Shown here: piece by piece, positions 1-10,945 of the stretch
Numbering within the stretch: position 1 is the first letter of the stretch
Layout of the letters: every line of letters starts with the position of its first letter
NCBI GenBank assembly: GCA_050084515.1
Contig: CM114271.1
Location: forward strand, 63,116,001 to 63,180,000
Direction: 5' to 3'
Length of the DNA stretch: 64,000 bases
Source of the DNA: Blasia pusilla
Taxonomy: Eukaryota > Marchantiophyta > Marchantiopsida > Blasiales
The notes under the pieces: model-generated
What the model saw: only the letters and a program-made list of their open reading frames with translations
Database searches by the model: none
What the model was told of the DNA's origin: nothing
Made by a program: the position numbers and the translations under genes

Positions 1-466
1 GTCGGACCACGACGGGTTGCATAGGGTCCATCCAGCCTGGCTCCCGTGCAACCCGTCGGACCACTACAGGTTGCATAGGGTCCGGTGCAACCCGTCGAAC
101 TCTGACGGGTTGCATGGGGTCCATTTAACTGGGTCATGCAACTCGTCGGACTCCCACGAGTTGTACAGAACCCAGGCTGCCTAACTTGTGGAAGAAAGGG
201 GAATCTGTTAGATAAGCGGGGAGCATGACCGGATGGACCGTCGTTCTGAGTCCGTCCATTTTATAATCCGTCGGACTCCGACGGGTTGAAGGACCCTTGC
301 CAGATCTTTCCCATAGAATATGACTAAATTCAAGACATCGAGATGCGGTTAGTGTTTAGGGTTTGTTCCTTCCACATCCCTCCTCGTTTCCAATCCGTCA
401 AACTCCGACGGGTTGAAGTTCCCCTAGTGTCTACCTTCCAACCCGTCCGTCTCCCACGGGTCGAAA
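1..466. repeat. Palindromic repeats in promoter region of outer MULE
   Basis: At least seven units built from CAACCCGTCGGA and its reverse complement with a short centre lie here, for example near 48-76, 91-115, 148-174, 266-290, 391-416 and 438-466. Most carry substitutions that spoil perfect symmetry. They precede the transposase TATA box, as the 11035-11760 cluster does in the inner MULE. This stretch should therefore be the right part of the divergent intergenic region. No protein is supported here. Confidence 0.8.
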
Positions 467-606
467 TAAGCTTGACAAGGCCTTTCCCACTAGTCATCTA
501 CCAGGATGTCCAAATATTCCTTTCTGCTAGGTCCACTCACCGGACAATGGTTCAACCTAATACATGTCAAAGATATTCTGTCAGAATTCAAATGGACACT
601 GTTCAC

Positions 607-613
607 TATAAAT
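607..613 (+). promoter_or_regulatory. TATA box of outer MULE transposase
   Basis: The motif TATAAAT lies 57 bp before the start codon at 670 and is preceded by TTCAC. The inner MULE has the same block (TTCACTATAAATT, near 11895-11907) at the same distance from its start codon, so it looks like a conserved core promoter. Confidence 0.6.
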
Positions 614-669
614 TTAACATTCTCATTCTTACTCCTCTATCTGGGAAATTATTGTCGGTCTGACCCAAA

Positions 670-1810
670 TGGACAATTATGTGAAGCTTAAATGTGGCAG
701 TCATCTAGCGGGCCTTCCTCAATGAGAGATTATTTGACCCAACCCGGTGACATTCATGTAATTGTTGAAGAACATTTCCTTTCACTCCAATTTCTTCTCC
801 AGATTGGAACCATATTTGTATCCAAGGATGTCAAGGTTGATGGAACGGATGATGTCACTTGGGAAACAATCCAACTGGAAATTGGAAGCTAAAAAGTGTG
901 GACCCTCTTACCCTACTTCAATGGACAATTCAGAGTTTATGGCTTATACCTGATCACCACTGCAACTCATGAAGATAGTTTGAAACCTTTGAGTGCTCCA
1001 TGCTCCACATTTGGCACGAGTGCTTTACCCGATTCTGCATCGACTTCAATTTCATAAGCTCGGAATGCCATAGTTAAGAGTGTGGATATCCAGGATGTCG
1101 TCGATCTCACAGGATCTTTTGGAAACATGTCTGATCCAACATCTGCTTACTCATTCCTGCTTTGAGTTTCGTAGAATTCATTGCTTTCTTCTCTTCCCTT
1201 GAAATTATTCAAGCACGTAATTGTGGATGAGCTGCCAGCAACGTATGATGGAAACTGCATTTTTGAGCTGCCTCCACTTGTTGGTCCTACTCAGAAGAAA
1301 GATGGAGGCTGCTTGAAGGGAATGGATAAAAAATTAGAGGGTCACCAATGGTGCAGACTGCAGCAGACGAGCACTTCAATCCTTGGTGGTCCTTGGATTG
1401 TGTCTCGTCGCCAATGTGTTGGAGACTTAGAGTGCAGAAGCCTAGGATGCCCCCTCCTCGAGAGGAACGGATTCGTGAATACTTTCCAATTTCCTCCCAA
1501 AAACTCCTTACGCTATGAGTACGACCATCCTGCCGGGTGGCCATCGTTGTCCACATTGTCAAGCCTCCCTTTTCTGTGTTAGAGTGTGTCCTTCTTACAT
1601 ATTTTTCATAGTGCACGACTACAGTTCAACGTCCACGTACACAAGATTGGCAATTCATGTTGGATGTCATACTCATCCTGTCACGAATGCAATTCAGAGA
1701 CACATCAAGGAGGATGTGGCAAAGAAAGTGGCCGAGGTGTACACCAATTCTCCACGATGAAAGCCCGGAGTGATCAAATTGACAACTGCATCACAAATTT
1801 TTGAACAATT
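670..1810 (+). pseudogene. MULE transposase, 5' part (outer copy)
   Basis: The start codon at 670 opens MDNYVK, identical to the start of the inner copy at 11959. A stop follows within about 20 codons, and the rest is spread over several frames. Recognisable pieces are the FLLQ-EP-LYPK block (about 790-830), the PWIVSRRQCV block (about 1390), a Cys/His-rich segment HRCPHCQASLFC (about 1550-1585) and the VAKKVAEV/GVIKLTTASQI block (1715-1800). The frame ends at the Copia insertion and continues at 18314. The Cys-rich part is probably the N-terminal zinc-binding region of the transposase. No function is left. Confidence 0.75.
1806..1810. repeat. Copia target-site duplication, left (CAATT)
   Basis: CAATT directly precedes the TG of the left LTR and is repeated directly after the CA of the right LTR at 18309-18313. 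A 5-bp duplication is the normal size for LTR retrotransposons. The two copies flank the broken MULE transposase frame exactly. Confidence 0.93.
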
Positions 1811-2256
1811 TGTGAGAAAACGGAAAGTGACAAAATCACTGAAATCTTTACAAAACTTAGAGATACAAAGTGGCCTAGTCCATCCGTGCGCTCACACAAG
1901 AGCTTCGATGGAACCTGAACATGGAGATAACTCGACATACGAGAACACGCTACCGCTGCGGCTCCCGACATTTGACTACTCGAGAAAACTAGGGTTTTTA
2001 TCTATTTTTCTTTGTTTCTATTAATAGAAAAATTTTGCATCAAGTTTATCTAACCCTATATTGCATCAGGATGCCCCGCATCCTGATGCAATATAGGGTT
2101 AGATAAACCTAATAACGCTACTCCTAAAACCACCTACATCATATTACTATGACTCCTTCGACGTCTAAGTCGGAACCATCAATCTAGGCTTCTCCTCATA
2201 CAAGGGGGATGATCAAATTAATGGTGCTTAGAGAAGTGGATGTTGAGAATCCAACA
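1811..2256 (-). repeat. Copia 3' LTR (left in window)
   Basis: 446 bp, starting TGTGAGAAAA and ending ATCCAACA, matching 17869-18308 along its length. It contains a long near-perfect palindrome at about 2042-2109: two arms of about 31 bp around a CCC centre, carrying GCATCAGGATGC. That arm structure is shorter in the right LTR and different in the LTR copies at 31738 and 47047. Confidence 0.93.
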
Positions 2257-2264
2257 CCCCCCCT
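2257..2264 (-). promoter_or_regulatory. Copia polypurine tract
   Basis: Seven C on the plus strand (GAGGGGGGG on the minus strand) directly abut the LTR end. This is the expected place and make-up for the plus-strand primer of reverse transcription. Confidence 0.8.
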
Positions 2265-2285
2265 CAATATCCACTCTCATGTGGA

Positions 2286-3944
2286 CTACTGTCTTGGACC
2301 TATGCCAAGACCCTTCAGATGTCGATGAAGCTGATCTCCGCTCAAAGCTTTCGTGAAGATGTCTGCACGGTTATCCTCTGTTGGACAATAGACTAACTTC
2401 AAAACCCCTCTCTCAATCAATTCACGAACAAAGTGATACTGGATCTCTATGTGCTTTGTACGAGCATGAAACACAGGATTATGTGCTATGACAAAACAAC
2501 TCTGATTGTCACACCACATTACAGTAGCATTTTCTTATACTTCTCCTAAGTCCTCTAATATCCATCTCAACTATACTGCTTCACAAGAAGCATAACAAGC
2601 CGCCTTGTACTCTACCTTGGTAGAAGAAAGAGCCACAGTAGGTTGCTTCTTGCTCACTCACGACACCACACCTGATCCTACCAAGAAGCAATAACCTGAA
2701 ACTGATCTTCGAGTATCTGAATCTCCTGCCCAATCCGAGTAAGAAAAACTTATCATTTCCGTCCCTGCTCCATACGTGATGTCGTATTCAATAGTGCCTT
2801 TGATGTACTTCAACACACGCATCCCTGCCTTCCAATGGTGCTCACGAGGCTTAGTTGAGAACCTACTCAACACTCCCACAGCGAAGCTAATTTCTGGTCT
2901 AGTGTTACACAAAAATATCAAACTATCTACAAGCTTTCTGTACAACTTTTCATCTATCAATGGTGAAACATCCTCCATCGAGAGTTTCAACTCTACCTCC
3001 ATTGGCGAGACCACTGCCTTACACTCGGTCATCCCGAATGCCTTCAAGATTTCTCTAGCATACTTGTGCTGAGAGAAAAAAATAGAATCTTACTGTTGCC
3101 AAATTTCTAGCCCTATAAAGTAGTGCAGAAGACCTAAATCTGATATTTCAAACTCAGATTTCAACACTCCCTTCATTTCCTCTATTTTCTTTATGTGGTC
3201 TCCTGTGATGATAAGATCATCCACATACAGGATTATCAACATATACATCCCATCTTTGCAAAACACATATAAATTTTCTTCTAACGGACTCTTGATGAGA
3301 CCCTTCTCTCGAAAGAATGTATCTATTCGTTGATACCATACCGTTGGGGCTTGCTTCAACCCATACAATGCTCGATGAAGTAAGCAAACTTTCTCTTCTG
3401 ATCCGAGTGTCTCAAAACATGGTGGTTGAGAAACATATACCTCCTCCTTGAGACTCCCGTTCAGAAAGGCACACTTCACATTATATTGGTATATAGGCCA
3501 ACGTCTTGTTCCTGCAATCGCTAGAACAATTCGAATGGTTGTCATCCTTGTAGTAGGAGCAAAAGTCTCATAGTAGTCAAAACCTTCGATTTGTGAGCAT
3601 CCTTGTGCAACCAACCTCGCTTTGAATTCATCCAATGTACCGTCCGACTTTTACTTGGTCTTGTACACCCACTTCGTGCGTATTATCTTCCTGTCCTTTG
3701 GCTTTTCAACCAAAGTCCAAGTTTTATTTCTCTGAATAGCGTCCATCTCCATCTGCATGGCCTCTCTCCATTGAGGATGAGAAAGGGCCTCATCCAAGCA
3801 TGATGGCTCTTCCACCTTCAAGACCTCTCTCATCAAGATCATGTTGACGAGATGTGCAGAAGCTCTATTCTGCTCCTCTAGTCTCTTGGATCTCCTTGGA
3901 TGTGTAACAACTTCATCAGTTGCTGGTGGATCCTTACCATCCAA
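2286..3944 (-). pseudogene. Copia reverse transcriptase and RNase H
   Basis: The C-terminal half of the Copia polyprotein on the minus strand. From 3944 down: the pre-RT linker with HPQWREAM and NKTWTLV (about 3700-3800), then RT with FKARLVAQG, YYETFAP, AFLNG, YGLKQAP and the catalytic ILYVDDLIITG (about 3200-3230). RNase H follows, with SYSDWAGD (about 2730) and the terminal segment MWCDNQS...HIEIQYHFVRE and NRADIFTKAL (2286-2519). Reading is broken by stops or frameshifts near 3650, 3090, 2655 and 2520-2560, so no single protein is made. It ends about 30 bp before the polypurine tract. Confidence 0.92.
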
Positions 3945-4025
3945 GAGCTGCTTTATCCACTTAGGGTATGACGATCGTAGTGGAAGAGCAGGTTGCTCTT
4001 TGTAATCATCACCAAATTCTTCTTC

Positions 4026-4829
4026 TTAATGATCTTGTGTAAACATTGGTGGTGTGCTCTGGTGGGTTATCTCTTCGTTTGATGATAATGTGGACGGACC
4101 ACTGATATCCGCCACTTGACGAGGCTGTTCCTGGAACACCACATCACGACTCATAAGCATCTTTTTTTCCTCATGACACCAAAGGCGATAACCTTTAGAC
4201 TCATCACTGTATCCCATAAAGATGCACTTCCTGCTCTTGGACTCCAGCTTGGTCCCCGATGCTTCAGGAATATGTACAAAACACTCACTACCAAAAGTCC
4301 TGAAATGTTGGACTGATGGTACCTTACCTGAGTATGATTGATGAGGAGTCATGCCTTGCATCGACTTGGTAGCACTTCTATTTAGAATGTATACGGTAAT
4401 ATTAACGACTTCACCCAAAATCCTTCTGTCAAACCTTTTGCTTTCATCATACATCTTGCCATCTCCACCACTGTACGGTTTTGACGCTCAACAACTCCAT
4501 TTTTTGTGGTGTATGTGCCGTGGTTAACTGTCGCTTGATTCCATGCTCCCCCAAATATTTGTTGAATTCTGTTGATAAGAATTCTCCTCCTCGATCGGTG
4601 TGAAGCTTTTGTACCTTCTTTCCTGTCTCATTCTCAACCAGCTTGTGCCATACTTTAAATTTTCCAAAAGCACTTGCCTTATCACGAAGGAAATACATCC
4701 ACATCTTCCTACTATAATCGTCGATAACTAAAAAGAAGTAGGAAGAACCACTTAATGCCATTGTTCTCATTTTACCACAGAGGTCAGCATGTATCAACTC
4801 TAGAGGAGCCTTTGCTCTATTGCTGGACT
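4026..4829 (-). pseudogene. Copia integrase core (part after MULE insertion)
   Basis: The integrase catalytic core on the minus strand, with LELIHADLCG, FFLVIDDYSRK and KLHTDRGGEF, which carry the family acidic residues, then the C-terminal part with RSATKSMQGMTPHQ and ECFVHIP. A frameshift near 4450 separates ORFs 4447-4935 and 4026-4454. The first residues of the long ORF (above 4840) are read-through of the MULE end. The missing N-terminal zinc part continues at 16330. The region 3945-4025 is a degenerate linker. Confidence 0.9.
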
Positions 4830-4839
4830 CTTGTGGAAA
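4830..4839. repeat. Inner MULE target-site duplication, left (10 bp)
   Basis: CTTGTGGAAA occurs here and again at 16320-16329. In the Copia frame it encodes the PFPQ segment, which is therefore present on both sides of the insertion. Ten bases fits the 8-11 bp duplications known for Mutator-like elements. Confidence 0.9.
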
Positions 4840-4892
4840 GGGGGCTGGTATTCTGGCAGGAGAGAGTAAGAGAGGAGAGGAAGAGAGGAGAG
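4840..4892 (+). repeat. Inner MULE left terminal inverted repeat
   Basis: Begins GGGGGCTGGTA and continues into TAAGAGAGGAGAGGAAGAG (from 4867). The reverse complement of the right end begins GAGGTGCGGTAAGAGGAGAG. The match is imperfect because the left end carries about 18 extra bases before TAAGAG, but the GA-rich block agrees over roughly 25 bp. The outer MULE right end (to 21948) has the same block. Confidence 0.7.
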
Positions 4893-7250
4893 TCTCTCTT
4901 AAAAAAAAAGGGCCAAATCCGCCTCCTCTCTTCAAAACTTTATGACATATTTGAAATTTTTGTTTGCTTTCAAATCCATGAAATCTTTAGAAGAGAGTAG
5001 GTAGTGGTCCACATTTGGCCCTAAAAAAACATCCATTTTTCCTTGGGGCGACAAAAGGGTTTAGGATGTGAGCCTAAGTTTCTTAACATTCCCTGTCTCG
5101 GTCAACAAAAACCAGTGCCCTTGGTATTTTTGTTGGAGGACCATCCGGATGCCAACCCTAAGCATCTACTCCAAGGCATCTACTGCCTAAAATTTCTACC
5201 TCATCTACTTCGAACCCGCCTAACTAAAGCCTCTTGAGCAACATTGATGGCATAGGCTCGACCTGTCTCTTGGACATGCTTGAAGGTGAGATCTACCTCT
5301 ATATTCTTCCCATGCTTGCTTCTTCTCAATCTGATTCGAGCCCCGCCCTCAGTTCACACCTCCACTTAGCTCCACCTGCACAAATCTTCCAGAAATCACT
5401 CCTTGGATCCTCTCAACTCCATAGATCTCTCCCTTGGATTCTCAAGCTTTATGGCCTTCAAATGAGGTCCTCTAGGCTTCCATGAGGAATCTTCTAGCCC
5501 ACAAGAGTCCAAGCATTTGAGCTCAGCCTCCATTGACCTCTTCTTAGCCCCTTATTCTTCATTTCTTGGCCCTAACAATCAGATCCAGCCCCTTGGTTCA
5601 AACCCTCCTCTACAACAGCAATCAAGCACTCTATCTCCTTCATTGGATACCCTGGAGACTCCCTAGTGCCTACACCATCTCCCTTGTCTCCTCTAGGCTT
5701 GAGGTCAATGGAGTGACTTGGCTGCATTATCACCTTGTACATTCTTCTTGACTTGTTATTGGACAGCCTGCTGCTGGGCCTTTCTCTTGGACCACCTACA
5801 CAAGTCCAAAAACATATTCCAGAAAACTTTTACAAACACCATTATGGGTTCAAAAAATCTCGTCCTTTATTACCTCCAAAGGAACCTCGGAAATGTACAT
5901 TGAACCTAGTCTATGATTTCTTCAGCCTCGTCATCTACAAATTTACTCCTAACTCTCCTCGGTGACAGTACCAAAGGAATGTCCTGGGATTCAAGTGGCT
6001 CCTCTGGCCGGTTGTAGACGGGGATCGAAAATGTTGGCGAATTCGAGAGCCTTGGCCCCCCCTAGGTACACCATAACGGTCCCATGTAACGTGTCTCGAG
6101 TCCCACCGCCATTGCATTGCAGTATACCTTGTACGCTCTGCAATGTGACACCCATCCAGTATCAATATCTGCTCCGTCCCCGGTAATACATACCACTATG
6201 GCAACCGCACAGGTAGAAGGAATCCAACACGTCTGAGAGAAGAAAAGAAGCCTACGCCTGCCTTTACGAGTTGAGGGGAAGGTGCCAAGGGAAGAAGCCC
6301 GCCAGACTGCTTGATCCGAAAGGGTCCGATCAGGAAACCTGTCGGAATCAGACAGGTTTCCTAGAGGTGGTAAAAAGGGTCCAGTGGTCAAAAAGTGAAA
6401 AGTTGCAAGGAGGAGAAATCCGACGGGTTGCAGTGGTCATAAAGTGAAAATTGCAAGCAGGAGAAATCCGACGGGTTGCAAACTAGAAGACCGTGGAGTA
6501 CATAGACGATCACATTCGAAAAGACAAAATGATCAGCAAACATTTACAAGCACCACCATCGATCGAAAAAATCTTCTGCTTTATATCATCCGAAAAAATC
6601 TCGGAACTGTACATTTGATCTATTCTATGAAATCTTTTGCCAAATTATCAAAAACTCCCTACTCCAAACGCCGTCAAATAAGCTGGTCGTTGAGTTCTTT
6701 GAACTCACTCGTCATTGTCCGAGAGCTCTTGCAAAATCACTTTCGGCCTTGCCCTCCCGATTTTGGGAATCGTTGGAAGTGACGATGGAGTCACTACCAA
6801 GGGTGGCTCGGAACCGGAGCTCGGTAGAGAGTTGTACGCCCCAACGAGCCTTTCAGATTCGCCTTTGCCTCCTTGCAAAGGTCAACGATTCTGCCTTTCC
6901 TCGAGGCAGAGAATGTTCTGCCACTCGCCAGCGCCTCTAATACTCGACCCTGAAAGGCCCACTAAGTCGAACACCAAGTCACCCGGCCTTGAGCGAGCTC
7001 GATGAGTGTTTGCATCGTGGTGGCGACTTTTCCCTTCCTCCGAAGCGGGTATGTCTTGCATGTAAATTCCGGGGGAATTGTACAAACTATCTAAGTTGTA
7101 CCCATCGAGCATGGATCCACGGGATCCTGGATCTTGAACACTGGATTTATGGTGCTCGGGCGAACGAAGCAAAGATACGTAAGAGTGGTCCATCAGTAAA
7201 TCAAGACGAAACAATGTCGAAACTAAAGAAGTCGCTTTGAGAAGATTTTC
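4893..7250. other. MULE left arm, no recognised gene
   Basis: About 2.4 kb between the left end and the first palindrome cluster. ORFs are short and in all frames, and none shows a family motif. A segment at about 5820-5945 recurs in diverged form at about 6535-6640 (shared pieces such as TTTACAA-CACCA, AAAAAATCT and ACTGTACATT), so part of the arm is duplicated. Two palindrome half-sites (ATCCGACGGGTTGCA) lie near 6417-6480, each next to AAAGTGAAAA. A minus-strand ORF at 6882-7475 is partly made of palindromes. This arm could hold captured host DNA, but I cannot identify a source. Confidence 0.5.
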
Positions 7251-7254
7251 AATA

Positions 7255-7610
7255 ATCGACTTTGGATCAACTTTGTCGGAGTCCGACGGGTTGTTTTGTC
7301 GGACCCACCGCCGGAACCCGACGGGTTGCAGTTGCTTTTGGGTTTTCCAAGTTGATTTTGGTTTTCGGATGTAACCCGTCGGAAGGCGACGGGTTGCTGG
7401 CCTAGACCAGCCCATGCTCGCTTGAGAGCAACCCGTCTGAAAGCAACCTATCGCTATTAGACGGGTTGTATCCAAAAACCAAAATCAACTGCAACCCGTC
7501 GGGTTCCAACGGGTTGCAGGTACACCGCCGTTTTCCCTCAGCCGAGCATGGGCTGCTCTAAGCCAGCAACGCGTCGCCTTCCGACGGGTTGCTCACGGAC
7601 AAAAAAACCA
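7255..7610. repeat. Palindrome cluster 3' of companion gene
   Basis: Several units with the ACCCGTCGG/CCGACGGGT core, at about 7275-7330, 7373-7397, 7430-7470, 7493-7520 and 7567-7593. Parts of the spacers are also inverted copies: TTTTGGTTTT/AAAACCAAAA and the CCAGCCCATGCTCG block reappears inverted near 7543. The cluster as a whole forms a larger imperfect inverted repeat centred near 7450. It lies directly downstream of the companion gene stop. Confidence 0.8.
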
Positions 7611-7635
7611 GGATCGACTCTCATTCTACACATCA

Positions 7636-10600
7636 TTATAAGATAATTGAAATTATTGTACAGGAATATAGCCTTACCCGAATCTGACTCGTTGCGGATC
7701 GGAGTGGGTACTCATTTTTTATGATCCATGATTGTGCCGTTCTCCACTTTAGCGACCTCTTGACGCACTGGAGGTTGAAGAGCTCGTCCTCGCTCCCTCC
7801 AGTCAATACCAAGAAGCAGCCCCTGTCACTCAGATAGGCGTCTGCAAAGGAGAACAAAAGTGCAATCTGGTCATAAGTGAGCGGCAGATTCCACTCAGGT
7901 ACCTCGTCCGCCAGATTTTCGCCCCAAAGTCGCAACCCCGAGGGCAGATCGGCGATCAAGAGATCCACCGCAACCTCTTCCACCACTCCATTCACCGTCC
8001 AGGCAGCGTGCCTATTTTGTTGGAGCTTCCTTCCCAGCGTTGTCAATTTTTCGATGGCAGTTATCGACGCTTGAGAACTGAAGCTGTTCAGCTCATCCAG
8101 TAAAGAGGTGAACTGAAGGAGGATGCTTGTCTGGGTCGCTGTTTGTCAATGTCTTCCCAAGGATGATGGGCTGTATTCTCCTTGGGACAGCCCGGGCATC
8201 TCTCGCTTCCGCTTCTCCCTAGTCTGGGGACGGCTTGTCCGGGTTTCTATGACCTCGGATTCTGGTGGCGTTTTCTTCGCCGAGGACCTGGTCCGACCCT
8301 CTCTTCCCGCTCGTGCGGACGATTCCGCCTCTAGCCTCTCATCTTCAGGCTCTCTTTGGGAAGTCTCGGCCTCTGAATTTTTCCCTCCCCTCGCCTTGCC
8401 TTTGAGACCCGCTGTGGATTTATCTTTGGCTGTCCGGACCTTGGAAGCCAACTCAGCTGTCTTGTGGGCCTGCTCTTCTGCATCTCCTCCGGAGAAGTCT
8501 TCAGGCTGGACGAAATTGGGGATGTCGTCTTGTCTTGAGGCCACTGCATCATGAAGCACTCGTAAGTCCTTATCCATGATGTCTTCAGGGTCGTTGAAGT
8601 CGAGCCAAATGGGGCAATTCTCCACCTCCCAATCTGACATGTGCTGACCCATCTCCACGTCGTACATGGAGAATGTCTCTGCATCCGGCGGCGAAGCCCA
8701 CAATTTCAAGGCTACCGGAAATTTTCCCCACGTACCTACGTTCTTACACTGGACGAGGTACCTGAATACCATCCGTTGGGAAGCTTTTAGTCAAACATTA
8801 TCGGCCGTCTGCTCCTGTAGATCTCGCTTCTTCTTTGCTTGATCCCGTTTGTTACCCTCTACTTCTTCGTCAAGCTCTGCCTGAGGGAGGACGCAAACCT
8901 TGAACATGGTCTTGAATCCAGGGTTCTTGGTTGGCTTGTCCCGGATGTCGTCGAGCCAAACCTCGTAATCTCCAGAACTTTCAAGGTTTGCTTCCGGCGG
9001 AATGGGCTCTAATCTTCTGAGCTCCGCTTGCAGACCGTCCAGCACGGACTTCCCGATTACCCGCAACGCGTCCCAGAACGACCATTCGCGTAGCCAATGC
9101 GAGATCACTGGATCGGACACACCCGGAGGATGGTGTGCCGCCCTCTTCTGGGCCTCTGAACCCTCGAGACTGATTTTCATCAATCGTATCCTCCTAAACT
9201 CGCTAATCCCGGATAACGCAAAACGATGCACGCGATCCAGCGACACTTTCTCCCCAATCCGACCATGCGGATCTTCATCCCTCTTCCGCTGACGCTTGAT
9301 AATCGCCTTGAGCTCCTTGTAGAACTCCGGACCAAGTTTGGGGTTGAGAATGCTGATGTATCGCTGCATCTTGCTCGCCATGTATTTCGTTGCAGCAGAT
9401 ACAGCAGCTTGGATGAATTTGGCGCGCTCAGACGCAGATACCTTCTCCCTCCGCTCGGCTCGGTCCAGGCGCTTTTTCTTTGGCCTGTATCTTTGACCAA
9501 CAAAGGATGGTTACGGCTGCATCTTGAGAAATAAACTTGTTTGCCCAAGTTTTCTTTTTAATCTGAGCATCCTTTGCAAGCATCTGATTGACGAGGGCAT
9601 CGCCCAAGAACCCCCTATACTCTCCCGGGTGCGTCGTAAGCACCTTCCTCACCCGATCGCAGTCCTGGATCCAATGGTGGGTGACATTCCCCTCCGATAC
9701 AATCCTGCACATCCAAACTCAACCCATCGGACTCCGACGGGTCGTCACAGCTCAGGGTCGGATTCTAGCAACAAGCTAAATGATGCAACCCGTCGGAGTC
9801 CAACGGGTTGCATTCAGATTTGCTAATGCCAGGTAAGCAACTCGTCGGACTCCGACGGGTTGCTGGACTGCACGCTTTTTCAGATGTTTTTTTAAGATTG
9901 CAACTCGTCGGACTCCGACGACTTGTATGATTGAACATAGATTTAACTAGTTGTTGGCCCAAAGCAAACCGTCGGAGTCCGACGGGTTGCTTGATAGGCT
10001 GCCTTGTGAGGTTGTTTGTTTAAGAATGCAACTCGTCGGACTCCGACGGGTTGCTGGACTGCACGCTTTTTCGGATGTTTTTTTAAGATTGCAACTCGTC
10101 GGACTCCGACGACTTGTATGATTGAACATAGATTTAACTAGTTGTTGGCCCAAAGCAAACCGTCGGAGTCCGACGGGTTGCTCGATAGGCCGCCTTGTGA
10201 GGTTGTTTGTTTAAGAATGCAACTCGTCGGACTCCGACAAGTTGCTCGAGTGACTGCAGGTTTAGAAGGTTTTTGCCCCAAAGCAACCCGTCGGAGTCCG
10301 ACGGGTTGCTTGCCTCGAAGCTATTTTTCCCCATATCAACCCGTCGGAGTCCGATGGGTTGATTTCGGCCAAAAACAGTTTTGCCCTCCTCACCGACGTG
10401 TCCAGACGCTTCTTTTCTCTCTTTTCGTCGGCGATCTTTTTCTTCAAGGCCTGCGACGTCTCGGCCTCTTCGTTCTGTTTATCTAGCGCCGCTTGACCAC
10501 GTCTCGCCAGAAGCACTTGGTTGTGCATCTCCGCTTCCCTTTCCCGCTCCTCGATTTCCTGCTGCCTAATTTCATTCGCCGAACGAGGCGCAGGAGAAGC

Positions 10601-10672
10601 TGACGCAGGAGTCCTAATGGACTTGGGAGTGGAGCTCCCGGACTTGTTGGCTTGTGTTGTTTTCCTCGTCAT
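7636..10672 (-). pseudogene. MULE companion gene, coiled-coil plus methyltransferase-like
   Basis: Minus-strand gene divergent from the transposase. Likely start at 10672 (MTRKTTQANKSGSS), about 265 bp downstream of a TATA box. Pieces in order: 10672-10370, a charged coiled coil (EIRQQEIEEREREAE, KKKIADEKREKKR); a palindrome-filled stretch 10360-9718, probably an intron; 9712-9440, with a frameshift near 9470; 9440-8791, a basic helical region; 8772-8146, containing CPIWLDFNDPEDI and a Lys/Glu-rich tail; 8046-7636, with VDLLIADLPSG, SFADAYLSDRGCFLVLTGG. The last piece resembles the motif-IV strand and following strand of Rossmann-type methyltransferases, with DLPS where DPPY/DPPW is usual. 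I do not recognise the whole family. It could be a MULE accessory protein or captured host sequence. The breaks may be introns or mutations. Confidence 0.55.
9718..10360. repeat. Dense palindromes with 191-bp tandem duplication
   Basis: About 11 palindromic units, many perfect (CAACCCGTCGGA, one or no centre base, then its complement). Two neighbouring stretches, about 9830-10020 and 10021-10211, are nearly identical with a period of 191 bp and contain three palindromes each, so this is a recent tandem duplication. It lies between the first two coding pieces of the companion gene. Minus-strand ORFs here read the palindromes as repeating SPTSC and NPSDSDGL peptides. I regard these as by-products. 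Confidence 0.85.
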
Positions 10673-10937
10673 TTTTGCCAGAAATGCCTCCGCCTATGTC
10701 CACGATTTAATCCCTTGATCGATCGCCTTGCTGATGTCGAGATGGGAGCTCGTCTCGCCTTGATGGTTAGCTCAATCGTCCGATATCGCCGGTCGAACAT
10801 CTCGCCTCGTTCCCTCCTATCGACTCGCGATGTGTCGCCGCGTGAAATGCCCCTTCAGATCGATCGGCCGCGCTGGAGAGTGAGGAGTGAGGAATGAAGA
10901 TCACGAAATGAGAAACCGGAAATGAGCGACTTCGCCC

Positions 10938-10945
10938 TATTTATA
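10938..10945 (-). promoter_or_regulatory. TATA box of companion gene
   Basis: On the minus strand TATAAATA lies about 265 bp before the start codon at 10672. It sits at the left edge of the divergent promoter region, mirroring the transposase TATA box at 11901. Confidence 0.55.

Noticed and set aside
8123-8554. 143-codon plus-strand ORF within the companion gene
   Set aside because: It is the antisense shadow of the 8146-8772 minus-strand coding piece, which has the better composition and neighbours.
9765-10486. ORFs with repeating SPTSC, NPSDSDGL and RRVA-type peptides, also at 11009-11784 and 13968-14443
   Set aside because: They read through the palindromes on both strands and several frames with similar peptides. 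That is expected when a symmetric repeat contains no stop, so there is no evidence for a repeat protein.
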